Part shown: in pieces, positions 10,645-20,134 of the stretch
How the letters are laid out: every line of letters begins with the position of its first letter
Position numbering within the stretch: position 1 is the first letter of the stretch
Source of the DNA: Serratia inhibens
GTDB taxonomy: Bacteria; Pseudomonadota; Gammaproteobacteria; Enterobacterales; Enterobacteriaceae
Assembly (NCBI RefSeq): GCF_003591175.1
Contig: NZ_QYYG01000001.1
Coordinates: forward strand, 558,001 to 622,000
Length of the DNA: 64,000 bases
Direction of reading: 5' to 3'
The notes under the pieces: model-generated
What the model was told of the DNA's origin: nothing
Databases searched by the model: none
Seen by the model: the letters and a program-made list of their open reading frames with translations, nothing else
Position numbers and translations under genes: made by a program

Positions 10645-11949
10645 TTACTGTTTGCGTTGTTCCGCGACCTGTTTCGCCGTGACCTTCCCTTGCTTCTCGC
10701 CAAACTGGCCGACCACATAGTTGGCCACCGCCGCCACTTCTTCGTCCGAATATTGAGCGCCGAAGTCCGGCATGACCTCATGCTGCTCCCCGATGCTGAT
10801 GCGGGTGCCTTTGAGGATCGCCTGCACCACGCTACGGCCCTGCGGATCGTTCACCGCCGTGCTGCCGACCAACGAAGCGTATTTACTTTGTCGGCCAACG
10901 CCGTTCCACTGGTGACAGCCACTGCAATCACCGGCAAACAGCCTGCGGCCCAACGAATCCTCTTGCCCGCCCGGCAGCACCGCGCTGGAGGACAACGCGC
11001 CCTTCGGTTGCAGGTTCACCGCGCTGGCACTGTCACCGGCGATAGGTTCTATGTTGCGCAGGTATTTCACCAATGCCTGATTATCCTCCGGCGTCAGATA
11101 CTGCAGGCTGTTTTCCACCGCCTCCGCCATCGGGCCGGCGGCACTGCTGCGCCCCTCTGCGTGGCCGGTCGCCAGATACTGCGACAGTTGCTGCTCGCTC
11201 CAGCCGCCGATGCCGGTCTGCGCATCCGGGGTGATATTGCCGGCAAACCAACCCTGGATCACCTCACCGCCGAGGTTCTTGCTCTGGTTAATGCCAAAGG
11301 CCAGATTGCGCGGCGTGTGGCATTCGCTACAGTGCCCCAGCGCGGTCGCCAGGTAAGCACCGCGGTTCCACTGTTCATCCTGGTTGAGATTCGGTTCGAA
11401 GCGTTTTTCATGGAAGAACGCCAGATTCCAGAACTTCATTCCCCAGCGTTGATTGAACGGGAATGGCAGATCGTTTTGCGGGTTAGCCTGTTTCACCGGC
11501 GGCAGGCTGAACAGATACGCCTTGATCGCCAGCACGTCGTCGCGGCTTAACGCAGTGTAAGAGGTGTAAGGCATCGCCGGATACAGGTTACCCTGCGGAC
11601 CGACGCCCTCACGCACCGCACGCACAAACTGCTCGTCGCTCCAGTCGCCAATACCGGTTTCTTTGTCCGCAGTAATATTGGTGCCGTAAATAGTGCCGAA
11701 CGGCAGTTTAAACGCGAAACCGCCGGCGAAAGGTTTACCACCCGGCGCGGTGTGGCAAGCCACGCAGTCGGCGGCGCGCGCCAGATATTCACCGCGCGCC
11801 AGTTTATCGGTAATGCCGGCCGGCGCACCGGCGATGGGCGCGGCAGGCTCCGGGCCAACCGGCCGCAGCAGGGTATACAGCGCATAACCGCCGGCTATCA
11901 CCACGACCGCGACAATCAGCCATAACAGCCATCTCAGGGCATTGCTCAT
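10645..11949 (-). CDS. Triheme c-type cytochrome, electron acceptor subunit of a molybdenum hydroxylase
   Basis: About 434 residues. An uncleaved N-terminal membrane anchor (WLLWLIVAVVVIAGGYALY) is followed by three haem-binding motifs: CVACH near residue 62, CSECH in the middle and CSGCH near the C-terminus. Nearby Met residues can serve as distal ligands. Such cytochromes accept electrons from periplasm-facing dehydrogenases and pass them to the respiratory chain. It is the third gene after the molybdopterin and 2Fe-2S subunits. It resembles the C-terminal third of the NicB protein encoded at 21324-24899, so the two systems are split and fused versions of one architecture. The ATG at 11949 has a GGGAGAAACTC ribosome site. 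Confidence 0.87.
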   Translation of the reverse strand: MSNALRWLLWLIVAVVVIAGGYALYTLLRPVGPEPAAPIAGAPAGITDKLARGEYLARAADCVACHTAPGGKPFAGGFAFKLPFGTIYGTNITADKETGIGDWSDEQFVRAVREGVGPQGNLYPAMPYTSYTALSRDDVLAIKAYLFSLPPVKQANPQNDLPFPFNQRWGMKFWNLAFFHEKRFEPNLNQDEQWNRGAYLATALGHCSECHTPRNLAFGINQSKNLGGEVIQGWFAGNITPDAQTGIGGWSEQQLSQYLATGHAEGRSSAAGPMAEAVENSLQYLTPEDNQALVKYLRNIEPIAGDSASAVNLQPKGALSSSAVLPGGQEDSLGRRLFAGDCSGCHQWNGVGRQSKYASLVGSTAVNDPQGRSVVQAILKGTRISIGEQHEVMPDFGAQYSDEEVAAVANYVVGQFGEKQGKVTAKQVAEQRKQ

Positions 11950-11960
11950 GAGTTTCTCCC

Positions 11961-12419
11961 TTAATCCAACGCCTTGGCGGCCTGGTGGATGGCAGCGCGA
12001 ATGCGCACGTAAGTAGCGCAGCGGCAAACGTTGCCGCCCATCGCCGCGTCAATATCCGCATCGCTCGGGTTTTTGCTCTGGGCCAGCAGCGCGCTGGCAC
12101 TCATGATCTGGCCTGACTGGCAGTAGCCGCACTGCACCACGTCCAGATTGACCCAAGCTTCCTGCACCGCTTTACCCGCCGGCGTTTCGCCGATGGCCTC
12201 GATGGTGGTGATTTTCTTGCCGACCGCCGCCGAAACCGGCGTCATGCAGGAACGTACCGGCACGCCGTCCAGATGAACGGTACAGGCACCGCACATGGCG
12301 ATGCCGCAGCCAAACTTGGTGCCGGTCAGCCCGGCTTCATCGCGCAAAAACCACAACAACGGCATGTGGGTATCGCCATCAAACGTCAGCGCTTGGTCGT
12401 TAACGGTTAAAGTAATCAT
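11961..12419 (-). CDS. 2Fe-2S subunit of a molybdenum hydroxylase (IorA-like)
   Basis: 152 residues with two iron-sulfur domains. A plant-ferredoxin-type cluster uses Cys in [17 protein letters not shown] and a following RSC. A second helical cluster uses [10 protein letters not shown] and NVCRC. This is the small subunit found in isoquinoline 1-oxidoreductase and nicotinate dehydrogenase types, carrying electrons from molybdopterin to the cytochrome. The start overlaps the stop of the large subunit (ATGA) and the cytochrome gene follows after 11 bases. Confidence 0.9.
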   Translation of the reverse strand: MITLTVNDQALTFDGDTHMPLLWFLRDEAGLTGTKFGCGIAMCGACTVHLDGVPVRSCMTPVSAAVGKKITTIEAIGETPAGKAVQEAWVNLDVVQCGYCQSGQIMSASALLAQSKNPSDADIDAAMGGNVCRCATYVRIRAAIHQAAKALD

Positions 12420-14641
12420 GACGTTCTCCTTGGAAGGACACTGGCGTCGCTGTTGGGACGGTGTAAGGGCAGACTAAGCGAGGTACGGGGACGCCCGAGC
12501 AGCGCCAGCGCATTGCCGACCGCCGGGCCGATGGTCGGCACGCCCAGTTCGCCCACGCCAGTGGGTTTTTCGGTTGAAGGCACGATAATCACCTCGATTT
12601 CCGGCATTTCATCAATCCGCAGCGGGCGGAAATTGTTGAAGTTGGATTGTTCGACCATGCCGTCTTTTAAGGTGATGTTGCCGTACAACGCGATACTCAG
12701 GCCGTAACCGATACCGCCCTCAATCTGCGCGCGGATCACGTCAGGATTCACCGCCACACCGCAATCCACCGCGCACCACACCTTGTGTACGCGCGGAATG
12801 CCGCCTTCGCCGATAGACACTTCGGCAATCTGCGCCACCCGGGTGTCAAACGCCTTGGCGACGCCGACGCCGCGCGCCCGGCCATCCACTACCTTGGCTC
12901 CCTGCCAGTTGGCGGCTTTCGCCACCGCGCGCAACACGCCGGCTTCGCGCGGTGCGTCCCCCATCAGCGCCAGCCGCCCTTCCACCGGATCCTGCCCGGT
13001 TTCCTGCAGCAACTGATCGATAAAACTTTCCACCGCATGGCCGGTATGGGTGCTGGCGACCGATCTCAGCGAGGTGGTCGGCACCTTGCCCGGCACGATA
13101 TGGGTATCGCAACGGAAACTTTCGAAGGTATAAGGCAGTTCGCTGGCGCCTTCGATCATCATCTGATCGACACCGTTGACCACCAGCGCCGCCATGGCGC
13201 TGTTGACCGTCCAGGAGTGGCCGACGACGGTATCGGTCCAGCCCACCACCTTGCCGCCCCGGATCGCCCCGCGCAGCCGGTGCAAAATCATCGGGCGGTA
13301 CCAACCGTTGCGAATATCGTCCTCACGCGTCCACACCACCTTCACGCCATGACCGGGCCCGATAGCCTTGGCGGCAGCGGCCATATCCGCCGCCAGATCC
13401 GGCCCCAATGTCGGGTTGCCCAGATCGATGCGTCGGCCGAAGCTGCCCCCCGCCAAAATGGTTTCGATTTGCACTTTTTCCGGCGGTAGCTGGAACAGAT
13501 CGCACAGCTGTTTATGGTCGAGAGTTTGGATCTGGCAGCCGTAACGCGCCTTGACGCTTTCGCCGTCCCAGAACAGATAACCATCGAGCGGCTCCATCGG
13601 CGCATGGGCCACGTAGGGGAAGGTATATTCCGCTTCGATCACCTTGTCGGCCTTGTCGAAAACCTCGTCCGGCTTGCCGCGGTTGGTCGCCACCAGACCG
13701 GTTTTTTGCGCCACCTGGCGGAATTCGGCAAAAATTTGCTCGGTATTGCGCCTTTCAGCCTGGGAATCGTCCCACTCTACCTGCAATTTTTCGCGGCCCT
13801 GGATTGCCGCCCAGGTATTTTTGGCGTAAACCGCTACGCCGGTGTCGGTCTGCTTCACATCCACCACGCCGGGCACCTGCAACGCCCGGCTGGCGTCAAA
13901 CGACGCCACTTTGCCGCCAAAGCGCGGCGATTTTTTTATGGTGACGGTCAACATGTCCGGCTCATGAATGTCCTGCGTGAACTGCGCGCTGCCGTTGGTC
14001 TTCGCCAGCGAATCCACACGGTGCAAGCCGCTCACTTTGCCGATCAGGGTAAAATTGGCCGGGTCCTTCAGCGTCAACCCTGCGGGATCCGGCGGCGGGA
14101 GTTTAGCGGCCAATGCGGCGAACTCGCCGAAGCCCGCTTCGCGGCCGCTGGCAGGGTGGCTGATCTTGCCGGCCTGTATGATGATCTCCTGCGCTGAGGT
14201 TTTCCAGCTCTGGGCGGCGGCCTGAACCAGCAACGCCCGCGCCATGGCCCCCATGCGCCGCATTTGGTCATAGGCGTTGGCCACCGAGCTGGAACCGCCG
14301 GTGCCCTGGAATCCGAATGACAGGTTTTTGTAGACGCTGGTGTCTACCGGGGCGGCGACTACGCGCACCTGCGCCCAGTCTGCGTCCAGCTCCTCTGCGA
14401 CCAGCGTCGCCATGCCGGTATAGACGCCCTGGCCCACTTCGGTGTGTTTGCTGACGACGGTGACGATGCCGTCTTCGCCGATCTGTACGAAGGCGTTGGC
14501 TTCAAATGCGTTGCTTTCTGGCGCAGTGGCGGGAGTGGTGCGTGCCAGTGCGCCGGTAGACGGCAGATAGGCACCAATCACCAGCGCGCCGGCGCCGACG
14601 ATAAACCGCCGCCGCGTAAGCGGGACTTCGGGTAGTTTCAT
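12416..14641 (-). CDS. Molybdopterin-binding large subunit, IorB/isoquinoline 1-oxidoreductase type
   Basis: 741 residues, with a twin-arginine-type leader ([20 protein letters not shown]) that suggests export of the folded enzyme. The usual molybdenum hydroxylase pieces are present: [41 protein letters not shown] and the C-terminal [17 protein letters not shown], whose Glu is the expected catalytic base. The family hydroxylates N-heterocycles or oxidises aldehydes, and the substrate cannot be read from sequence. The operon is transcribed away from hpxO across a shared 260 bp intergenic region. A purine, pterin or related heterocycle is therefore an attractive but unproven substrate. Confidence 0.88.
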   Translation of the reverse strand: MKLPEVPLTRRRFIVGAGALVIGAYLPSTGALARTTPATAPESNAFEANAFVQIGEDGIVTVVSKHTEVGQGVYTGMATLVAEELDADWAQVRVVAAPVDTSVYKNLSFGFQGTGGSSSVANAYDQMRRMGAMARALLVQAAAQSWKTSAQEIIIQAGKISHPASGREAGFGEFAALAAKLPPPDPAGLTLKDPANFTLIGKVSGLHRVDSLAKTNGSAQFTQDIHEPDMLTVTIKKSPRFGGKVASFDASRALQVPGVVDVKQTDTGVAVYAKNTWAAIQGREKLQVEWDDSQAERRNTEQIFAEFRQVAQKTGLVATNRGKPDEVFDKADKVIEAEYTFPYVAHAPMEPLDGYLFWDGESVKARYGCQIQTLDHKQLCDLFQLPPEKVQIETILAGGSFGRRIDLGNPTLGPDLAADMAAAAKAIGPGHGVKVVWTREDDIRNGWYRPMILHRLRGAIRGGKVVGWTDTVVGHSWTVNSAMAALVVNGVDQMMIEGASELPYTFESFRCDTHIVPGKVPTTSLRSVASTHTGHAVESFIDQLLQETGQDPVEGRLALMGDAPREAGVLRAVAKAANWQGAKVVDGRARGVGVAKAFDTRVAQIAEVSIGEGGIPRVHKVWCAVDCGVAVNPDVIRAQIEGGIGYGLSIALYGNITLKDGMVEQSNFNNFRPLRIDEMPEIEVIIVPSTEKPTGVGELGVPTIGPAVGNALALLGRPRTSLSLPLHRPNSDASVLPRRTS

Positions 14642-14854
14642 TGATCATCGCTCCAAAATGCCGGATGACATCACCATCGCGGCGCTTTCATATTGTTATC
14701 ACGGCCTCTTTTTTAACCTGGGCGCAACAAACTTATACTAGTCGAATTCTTTTGCCAGTGTGCAACTGAGCACATATTGCCCCAACCCGGTTCAGGTTTT
14801 GCACCAAATCGCGCCAATATTCCCCCTTAACGCCGCCCCCCGGTGCCTGCAGGC

Positions 14855-14870
14855 TGGTACGGGAATTGCT
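14855..14870 (+). promoter_or_regulatory. Sigma-54 (RpoN) promoter of hpxO
   Basis: TGGTAC, five bases, TTGCT. GG at 14856 and GC at 14868 are separated by the required ten bases, with a single mismatch to TGGCAC-N5-TTGCW. The predicted transcript start is about 20 bases before the hpxO ATG. An inverted repeat TGTGC-N6-GCACA about 90 bp upstream could bind an activator. Nitrogen-controlled purine use makes RpoN dependence plausible. Confidence 0.75.
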
Positions 14871-14901
14871 TCTCCCTGTTATGGCTACGAAGGAGAAGAA
14901 C

Positions 14902-16059
14902 ATGAAAGCAATCATCATCGGCGGCGGTATCGGCGGGCTTTGCGCCGCAATCGCATTGAAGCGCTGCGGCATCGAGACCGAGGTTTTTGAAGCGGTGAAA
15001 GAGATCAAGCCGGTAGGTGCGGCGATTTCCATCTGGCCGAACGGCGTAAAGTGCCTTAACTATCTCGGCATGAAGGAACCCCTGCGCCGGCTCGGCGGCC
15101 CGATGCACTACATGGCTTATCAGGAATATCTGCACGGCCATACCCTGACGCGTTTCAGCCTGGATCCGCTGATCGCCAGCGTCGGCGAACGCCCCTATCC
15201 GGTCGCCCGTGCCGAACTTCAGGCCATGCTGCTGGATACCTACGGTCGTGACAATGTGCGCTTTGGCAAGCGCGTCAACGGCCTTGAAGAAACCCAGGAT
15301 GGCGTCATCGCCTGGTTCGAGGACGGCAGCCAGACCCACGGTGATTTTCTGATCGCCGCCGACGGCACCCATTCAGCCATCCGCCCTTACGTGCTCGGGC
15401 ATGGGGTGGAGCGTCGCTATGCCGGTTACGTCAACTGGAACGGGCTGGTGACGATTGATGAATCTATCGCCCCGGCCGATCAGTGGACCACTTTTGTCGG
15501 TGAGGGCAAGCGGGTTTCGTTGATGCCGGTCTCCGGCAACCGTTTCTACTTTTTCTTCGACGTTCCGCTGCCGACCGGGCTGGCGGAAGACCGCAGCACG
15601 GTGCGCGCCGATCTGCAACGCTACTTCGCCGGTTGGGCCGAACCGGTGCAGAAACTGATTGCCGCGCTCGATCCCGACACCGTCAACCGCATTGAAATTC
15701 ACGATATCGAGCCCTTCGAACAGTTGGTGCGCGGCCGGGTGGCGTTACTGGGCGACGCCGGTCACAGCACCACGCCGGATATCGGCCAGGGCGGCTGTGC
15801 GGCGATGGAAGATGCGGTGGTGCTGGCGATTGCGCTACAAACCAACTCACTGGGCATCGAGGATGCGCTGCTGCGTTATCAGGAGAAACGCAGCTACCGG
15901 GTGAAGGATTTGGTGCTGAAAGCGCGCAAGCGCTGCGACGTGACGCACGGCAAAGAGATGGAGATCACCCGCAGCTGGTACGAAGAGCTGAAAACCGAAA
16001 CCGGCGAACGCATTCTCTCCGGCATGAAAGAGACTATCCTGGGGGGGCCTCTGGCCTGA
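14902..16059 (+). CDS. hpxO: FAD-dependent urate hydroxylase HpxO
   Basis: About 385 residues. It is a class A flavin monooxygenase with the Rossmann start MKAIIIGGGIGGLCAA, a DG motif (LIAADGTHSAI) and the FAD-binding GRVALLGDAGHSTTPD. Segments such as KEIKPVGAAISIWPNGVKC and YVNWNGLV match Klebsiella HpxO as I remember it. It converts urate to 5-hydroxyisourate using NADH and oxygen. A strong ribosome site (AAGGAGAAG) precedes the ATG. It follows a sigma-54 promoter and is the step after xanthine dehydrogenase, whose operon lies 26 kb to the right. No allantoin genes are seen next to it. Confidence 0.92.
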   Translation: MKAIIIGGGIGGLCAAIALKRCGIETEVFEAVKEIKPVGAAISIWPNGVKCLNYLGMKEPLRRLGGPMHYMAYQEYLHGHTLTRFSLDPLIASVGERPYPVARAELQAMLLDTYGRDNVRFGKRVNGLEETQDGVIAWFEDGSQTHGDFLIAADGTHSAIRPYVLGHGVERRYAGYVNWNGLVTIDESIAPADQWTTFVGEGKRVSLMPVSGNRFYFFFDVPLPTGLAEDRSTVRADLQRYFAGWAEPVQKLIAALDPDTVNRIEIHDIEPFEQLVRGRVALLGDAGHSTTPDIGQGGCAAMEDAVVLAIALQTNSLGIEDALLRYQEKRSYRVKDLVLKARKRCDVTHGKEMEITRSWYEELKTETGERILSGMKETILGGPLA

Positions 16060-16063
16060 TCCC

Positions 16064-16095
16064 CTTGCCCCTTCTCCTGGCGGAAAAGGGGCAAG
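16064..16095. terminator. Hairpin between hpxO and the microcin exporter gene
   Basis: CTTGCCCCTT and AAGGGGCAAG form a ten-base-pair perfect stem with a 12-base loop between two convergent genes. It probably ends both transcripts, although neither side has a long T run. Confidence 0.6.
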
Positions 16096-16098
16096 CCC

Positions 16099-18234
16099 TC
16101 AAAGACTCTGAGTACGGATACGCCCCGCCGACAGTTCAATGACCCGGTCCGCCGAGGCGATGGTTTCCGGCCGATGAGCGATCAGTAAAATCGGCAGGCC
16201 AAGCCGGCGCAAGGTGCGGCTGACCAACATTTCGTTGGTGACGTCCAAATGGCTGGTCGCCTCATCCAGGATCAACAGCTTCGGCTCTTTATACAGCGCC
16301 CGCGCCAGCAGCAATCGCTGTTTCTGCCCGGAGGACAAGGTCCCACCCATTTCACTGATTAAGGTCTGGTAGCCCATCGGCAGTTGCTCAATGTCCTGAT
16401 CCAGCTGCGCCAGCCTGACGCATTCGCCAAGTTTATCGTTGTCCCTTTTCGGTGAGAAAAACGTAATGTTGTCGGCAATGGAACCGCGAAACAGCTGATC
16501 TTCCTGCAATACCGCACCGATATGCTGACGAGTCTGTTGATAATCGGCGCGACGGTGTTCAACGCCCAGCGTGCGTATCACCCCCGCAGAGGGCGGATAT
16601 AATCCCAGCACCAGCTTGGCCAAGGTGGTTTTGCCGCTGCCGGATGCCCCGACCAACGCCACTACCTCGCCGGGCATGATGTCCAGCGAGACTTGCGACA
16701 GGATCTCCCGTTCGGTTCCTGCGTATTTGAAACTGACCTGTTCCAGGCTCAGAACCGGCAAATCGGCCGGCCAGGCGCTTACCGGGCACACCGGCCCCTG
16801 GTTGCCGGCCTGTGACGCCGCCGCGCCTTCACGTGGGGTCAGCACGATATCGGCCAACCGCTCGTTATAAACGTCCAGCATTCGGTAGGCGACCACTTTG
16901 TCTATCAGGCCGTTAATGCTGCCCGAAAAACGCCCCTGAAAAGACATATAGGCCACCAGCATGCCCACCGAAAACTCGCCGGCCAGCACCGAGCCGGCGC
17001 CCAGCCACAGCACTGCCGCAGCGACCACGCTGCCGATAACGGTCTGCATGATACCGTATACCATCATCAGTTTGCTTTCGCGCAACTGGGCATTGCGCCG
17101 GGCGACGTTCAGATTGCGCCAGGCAGATTCCCGCGGCATCAGCGCGCCATTCACCCGCAGGCTCAACACGCCGCGCAGGCTTTCCAGAAAATGGCTGGAT
17201 TCTTCGGTGCCGGCATTCCAGCTGTCCTGCGCCGCTTTACGCAGCGTGCTGAACCAACACAGGCGCAACAGGGCGTAAACGGCGGCGGCGGCCAAGGCCA
17301 CCAGGGTTAACTTTACGCTGTAGAAAAACATCATGATCAGCGTCCCCACCACCAACAGCACGTCCAAAAAGGCTTCGAGCAGCGTTGTCGTCAGGGTGTC
17401 CTGTATGGTGTCGACGGCATCGAACTTGGCACTGATATCCCCCATGTTGCGTGCCTCAAACCAGCCTATCGGCAGGCGCAGCAAATGGTGAAACACGTTG
17501 GCCGTCCACTGCATATTGAAGTTGACCGCCATAGTCAGCGTCGCCCACTGCCGGGCCAGTTCCAGCAGCATCTGGGTGCCGGTCATCAGCAGCATGGCGA
17601 TGACGATCAGCGTCAGCAGGCTGGCGTCCAGCGCCACCAGCACCTCATCGATCACCAGTTGGTTTATCAGCGGGCCGAGCAGCGCCAACACCTCCAGCGC
17701 CACGGCGAAGCAAAAGATCCTGGCCAGCGCAGGTTTTAGGCCGTGCGTTTTACCAATCAAGGTTGTCAGGCGGATCTTTTCCCTGCGATCCTGGGTTTCA
17801 AACCGGTGGTTGGGCGTCAGTTCCATCGCGATGCCGGTAAAATGGCGGTTCGCCTCTTGCAGACTCATTTTCAATTGGCCGCGCGCCGGATCGTGCAGTT
17901 CCAGCGTTTGCCCCCGCACCCGCCGCAGAACGGTAAAATGGTTCATGTCCCAATACAAAATGCAGGGCACGGCCAGCAGGTGCAGTTCATCCAGCTCCAG
18001 CCGAATGACGCGACCGCTTAAATTCAAGCCTTCGGCGCACGTCATCAGTTGCGAAAACGTCATGCCAAGCTGCGAAACATGACATTCCGTGCGCAGCGTT
18101 CGCATATCGACCTGGTGCCCATGCCAGCCGGCTATCATCGCCAGACAGGCCACCCCGCACTCCGCCGATTCCGTTTGGCGGATCAGCGGCAGGCGCTTTC
18201 GCCAGCCCCAGTTAATCATCTCTGTTACGTCCAT
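16099..18234 (-). CDS. Peptidase-containing ABC exporter for double-glycine microcin (CvaB type)
   Basis: About 711 residues in three parts. An N-terminal C39 peptidase has QTESAECGVACL (Cys26), MNHFTV (His99) and HDPARG (Asp115). It is followed by six membrane helices, then an ATPase with VGASGSGKTTL, LSSGQKQRLLLARAL and LLILDEATSHLD. It cleaves double-glycine leaders while exporting the peptide through a TolC-type channel. The catalytic triad is intact. The ATG at 18234 is two bases after the stop of the HlyD-family gene. It belongs to the operon that begins with a precursor carrying a LAGGG cleavage site at 19976. Confidence 0.92.
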   Translation of the reverse strand: MDVTEMINWGWRKRLPLIRQTESAECGVACLAMIAGWHGHQVDMRTLRTECHVSQLGMTFSQLMTCAEGLNLSGRVIRLELDELHLLAVPCILYWDMNHFTVLRRVRGQTLELHDPARGQLKMSLQEANRHFTGIAMELTPNHRFETQDRREKIRLTTLIGKTHGLKPALARIFCFAVALEVLALLGPLINQLVIDEVLVALDASLLTLIVIAMLLMTGTQMLLELARQWATLTMAVNFNMQWTANVFHHLLRLPIGWFEARNMGDISAKFDAVDTIQDTLTTTLLEAFLDVLLVVGTLIMMFFYSVKLTLVALAAAAVYALLRLCWFSTLRKAAQDSWNAGTEESSHFLESLRGVLSLRVNGALMPRESAWRNLNVARRNAQLRESKLMMVYGIMQTVIGSVVAAAVLWLGAGSVLAGEFSVGMLVAYMSFQGRFSGSINGLIDKVVAYRMLDVYNERLADIVLTPREGAAASQAGNQGPVCPVSAWPADLPVLSLEQVSFKYAGTEREILSQVSLDIMPGEVVALVGASGSGKTTLAKLVLGLYPPSAGVIRTLGVEHRRADYQQTRQHIGAVLQEDQLFRGSIADNITFFSPKRDNDKLGECVRLAQLDQDIEQLPMGYQTLISEMGGTLSSGQKQRLLLARALYKEPKLLILDEATSHLDVTNEMLVSRTLRRLGLPILLIAHRPETIASADRVIELSAGRIRTQSL

Positions 18235-18236
18235 GC

Positions 18237-19505
18237 TTACATCCTCCCTTGCAGGCTCCATAACGGCTCCAGCAGCCATTCGTACAGGCGGCGGCTGTCC
18301 AACTCAATGTCCGCGGACACCGCCATGCCGACGCGCAGCGGTTCCTGCCGGCCATAAGCCGTAATGGTGGTTTTATCCAGCGCCACGATCACACGGTAAT
18401 GCCCTTCGTTTTCCTTCCAGACCAGCGGATTTTGCAACAACGCATCGCCGGCGCTGAGGCTGGCATGCGTGATGGTGCGGGTAGAGCCGTACTGCACGCC
18501 AAATTTTTCATAGGGGAACGAGGCAAAACGCAGGCCGACGCGCTGGCTGGGTTTGATAAAGCCCACCGCCTTGCTCGGGGCAAAAAGCTCTACCTGCAAC
18601 TGCGCCCCGTCCGCCACCATCATCAATAAAGGATCGTTGGGTTTCACCGTCTGCCCGGCGCGGGCCAGCACCACGGCGACATCCCCGTCTACCGGCGCGG
18701 TCAGCGTATTGTCGCGCTGGGCGCCGAGCTCTATTTTTTGCTGATCGATGCCCTGCAACTGGCGTTCAAGCTCGGCGTCCCGCCCCTGCTGTTGTTGTTG
18801 GAGCGTTTGCAGTTCCGAACCTGCCGCCGCCAGTTCGCGTTTTAACCTCAACTGCGCCTGCCGTTGGACTTCGACCTTTTCCCGCATCGTCGACAGTTCC
18901 ATTTGCTTTTGCTGGAATTCGATTTCGGACACATAGCCTTTGGCTATCAGCTTGCGGTAACGCGCCATCACCGAATGCGAGAACGCCGCCTGTTGCTGTA
19001 CCAGCGTCAACGCAGAGCCCAGGCTGGTCAGTTCGTCATCCAACTGTGCGATACGCTGCCGCACGCCGGTTTGCCGCAGAGCGCTGGTCGCCCGCTCTTG
19101 TTCGCGCTGGTGTTCCAGCATGCGGTATTGCTGATCCAGTGACGCGGCCACCGACGCCAGCGCGCCAACGCCCTGCCCGTTGAAATGCTCGCCGCTGAGC
19201 CGATAAAGCGGCTGGCCGGCCTTAACCTTTTCTCCTTCAGCCACCAGACGTTCAGTGACCTGCCCGGCATTGCGGGCAACCACTTTGATCAACCCGCTGG
19301 AGGGCATTACCACGCCTTCCAGCCGCGCTTTACGGGTATACTCGCCCAGCATCAGAAATAGCAGGATAGCCAGCACCAGCGCACCGCTGGCCCAGGCATA
19401 GGCAGTTAAACTGAGGCTGGGCGGAATAATGACTTCGCCCTCGGCCTTGGTCGCCTGCGCGGTGAAATAGCCCTCTCGATACAACTGGGGCGGACGTCCT
19501 GTCAT
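18237..19505 (-). CDS. HlyD/CvaA-family periplasmic adaptor of the microcin exporter
   Basis: 422 residues. A single N-terminal membrane helix (SGALVLAILLFLMLGEYT) is followed by a lipoyl/barrel-sandwich half. A long coiled coil runs from about 120 to 250 and is rich in Glu, Gln and Leu (LKRELAAAGSELQTLQQQQQ). The second lipoyl half begins near TLTAPVDGDVAVV and a beta-barrel domain follows. It bridges the ABC exporter to TolC, which is not encoded here. It sits between the candidate immunity gene and the exporter gene in one leftward operon. Confidence 0.9.
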   Translation of the reverse strand: MTGRPPQLYREGYFTAQATKAEGEVIIPPSLSLTAYAWASGALVLAILLFLMLGEYTRKARLEGVVMPSSGLIKVVARNAGQVTERLVAEGEKVKAGQPLYRLSGEHFNGQGVGALASVAASLDQQYRMLEHQREQERATSALRQTGVRQRIAQLDDELTSLGSALTLVQQQAAFSHSVMARYRKLIAKGYVSEIEFQQKQMELSTMREKVEVQRQAQLRLKRELAAAGSELQTLQQQQQGRDAELERQLQGIDQQKIELGAQRDNTLTAPVDGDVAVVLARAGQTVKPNDPLLMMVADGAQLQVELFAPSKAVGFIKPSQRVGLRFASFPYEKFGVQYGSTRTITHASLSAGDALLQNPLVWKENEGHYRVIVALDKTTITAYGRQEPLRVGMAVSADIELDSRRLYEWLLEPLWSLQGRM

Positions 19506-19542
19506 GGGAATTACACCTTAAGGCCCGTTTATAAACCGGTGG

Positions 19543-19713
19543 TTATTTTCCTTTCCCCGCACTTTTCCCCATGCGGATACACCAATGTAGCGCAATATAA
19601 AGGTATTTTATTGTAGCAATCATGCCCACCGGCACGCAGAAAATAATAATATATTTCGCCCACCCATCAGGGATATCGATATTAAACCAGCCGCCAGACT
19701 GGCTCAGCCCCAC
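19543..19713 (-). CDS. Small one-helix membrane protein, candidate microcin immunity protein
   Basis: About 56 residues if the GTG at 19713 is used (WFNIDIPDGWAKY, then a hydrophobic helix IIIFCVPVGMIATIKYLYIA, then a Lys-rich tail). A TTG at 19737, overlapping the end of the precursor gene, is an alternative start. Neither has a strong ribosome site, so coupling to the upstream gene is likely. A short membrane protein placed directly after a class II microcin precursor and before the exporter genes is the usual immunity slot. No sequence family is recognised, so the role is positional. Confidence 0.5.
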   Translation of the reverse strand: MGLSQSGGWFNIDIPDGWAKYIIIFCVPVGMIATIKYLYIALHWCIRMGKSAGKGK

Positions 19714-19726
19714 AGCTCTGAATAAA

Positions 19727-19976
19727 TCATGAGACAATCGCACGGGCACTGCCGGCAATAGCCCCGCCAACACCGCCGCCAAATGCGGCAAGGCCTAGAG
19801 CCCATGCGCATTCAGAGCTTATTCCGGGGGATAAATTGGGCATGAAACCGTTAGCCTGTCCACCATAGTTAGTCGATGTTCCGGTTGCCGTAGCAGCCCT
19901 TTTTACTGCGGGTATCTACGCTGCTTTCACCACCGCCAGCGAGCATATTGACTTCATCCTTGGTCAAAACCTGCAT
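19727..19976 (-). pseudogene. Class II microcin/bacteriocin precursor with an apparent frameshift
   Basis: An ATG at 19976 with a good ribosome site (GGAAG, eight bases ahead) begins MQVLTKDEVNMLAGGGESS, a double-glycine leader much like that of colicin V. The frame stops at 19869 after 35 residues. One base further on, in the +1 frame, reading continues from around the five-A run at 19900-19904 as KRAATATGTSTNYGGQANG, and later GLAAFGGGVGGAIAGSARA, to a TGA at 19727. The Gly/Ala-rich small-residue core is typical of class II microcins. Removing one A would give an 82-residue precursor. The break may be a true inactivating mutation, phase variation in the A run, or a sequencing error. Confidence 0.72.
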
Positions 19977-20011
19977 GATATTCACTTCCGTTATTTATTA
20001 ACGTTGTATTT

Positions 20012-20030
20012 GATAATGAGTATGATTTTA
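20012..20030. promoter_or_regulatory. Fur box over the microcin transcript start
   Basis: GATAATGAGTATGATTTTA matches 14 of 19 positions of the classic Fur consensus GATAATGATAATCATTATC, including the whole first eight bases. It lies just downstream of the -10 element and before the precursor ATG, a repressing position. Colicin V is a known Fur-regulated precedent. Confidence 0.65.
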
Positions 20031-20042
20031 AAAATCACACTA

Positions 20043-20071
20043 GATATAACCATCCTGACAATTATTGTCAA
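20043..20071 (-). promoter_or_regulatory. Sigma-70 promoter of the microcin operon
   Basis: On the minus strand TTGACA (20071-20066) and TATATC (20048-20043) are exactly 17 bases apart, about 67 bases ahead of the precursor ATG. The -35 box is embedded in a 15-base palindrome, TGACAATTATTGTCA (20056-20070), which may be another regulator's site. Confidence 0.65.
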
Positions 20072-20134
20072 CCGGGAGAGGTATTTAAAAGACAAAATAA
20101 AAATGAGCTACAATAACGTTTTAATTAAATAACT

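Noticed and set aside
14769-14788. Possible sigma-54 site for the IorB operon (TGGGGC-N5-TGTGCT-like, minus strand)
   Set aside because: GG and GC spacing fits, but several consensus positions differ and it lies 130 bases from the start codon; too weak to list.
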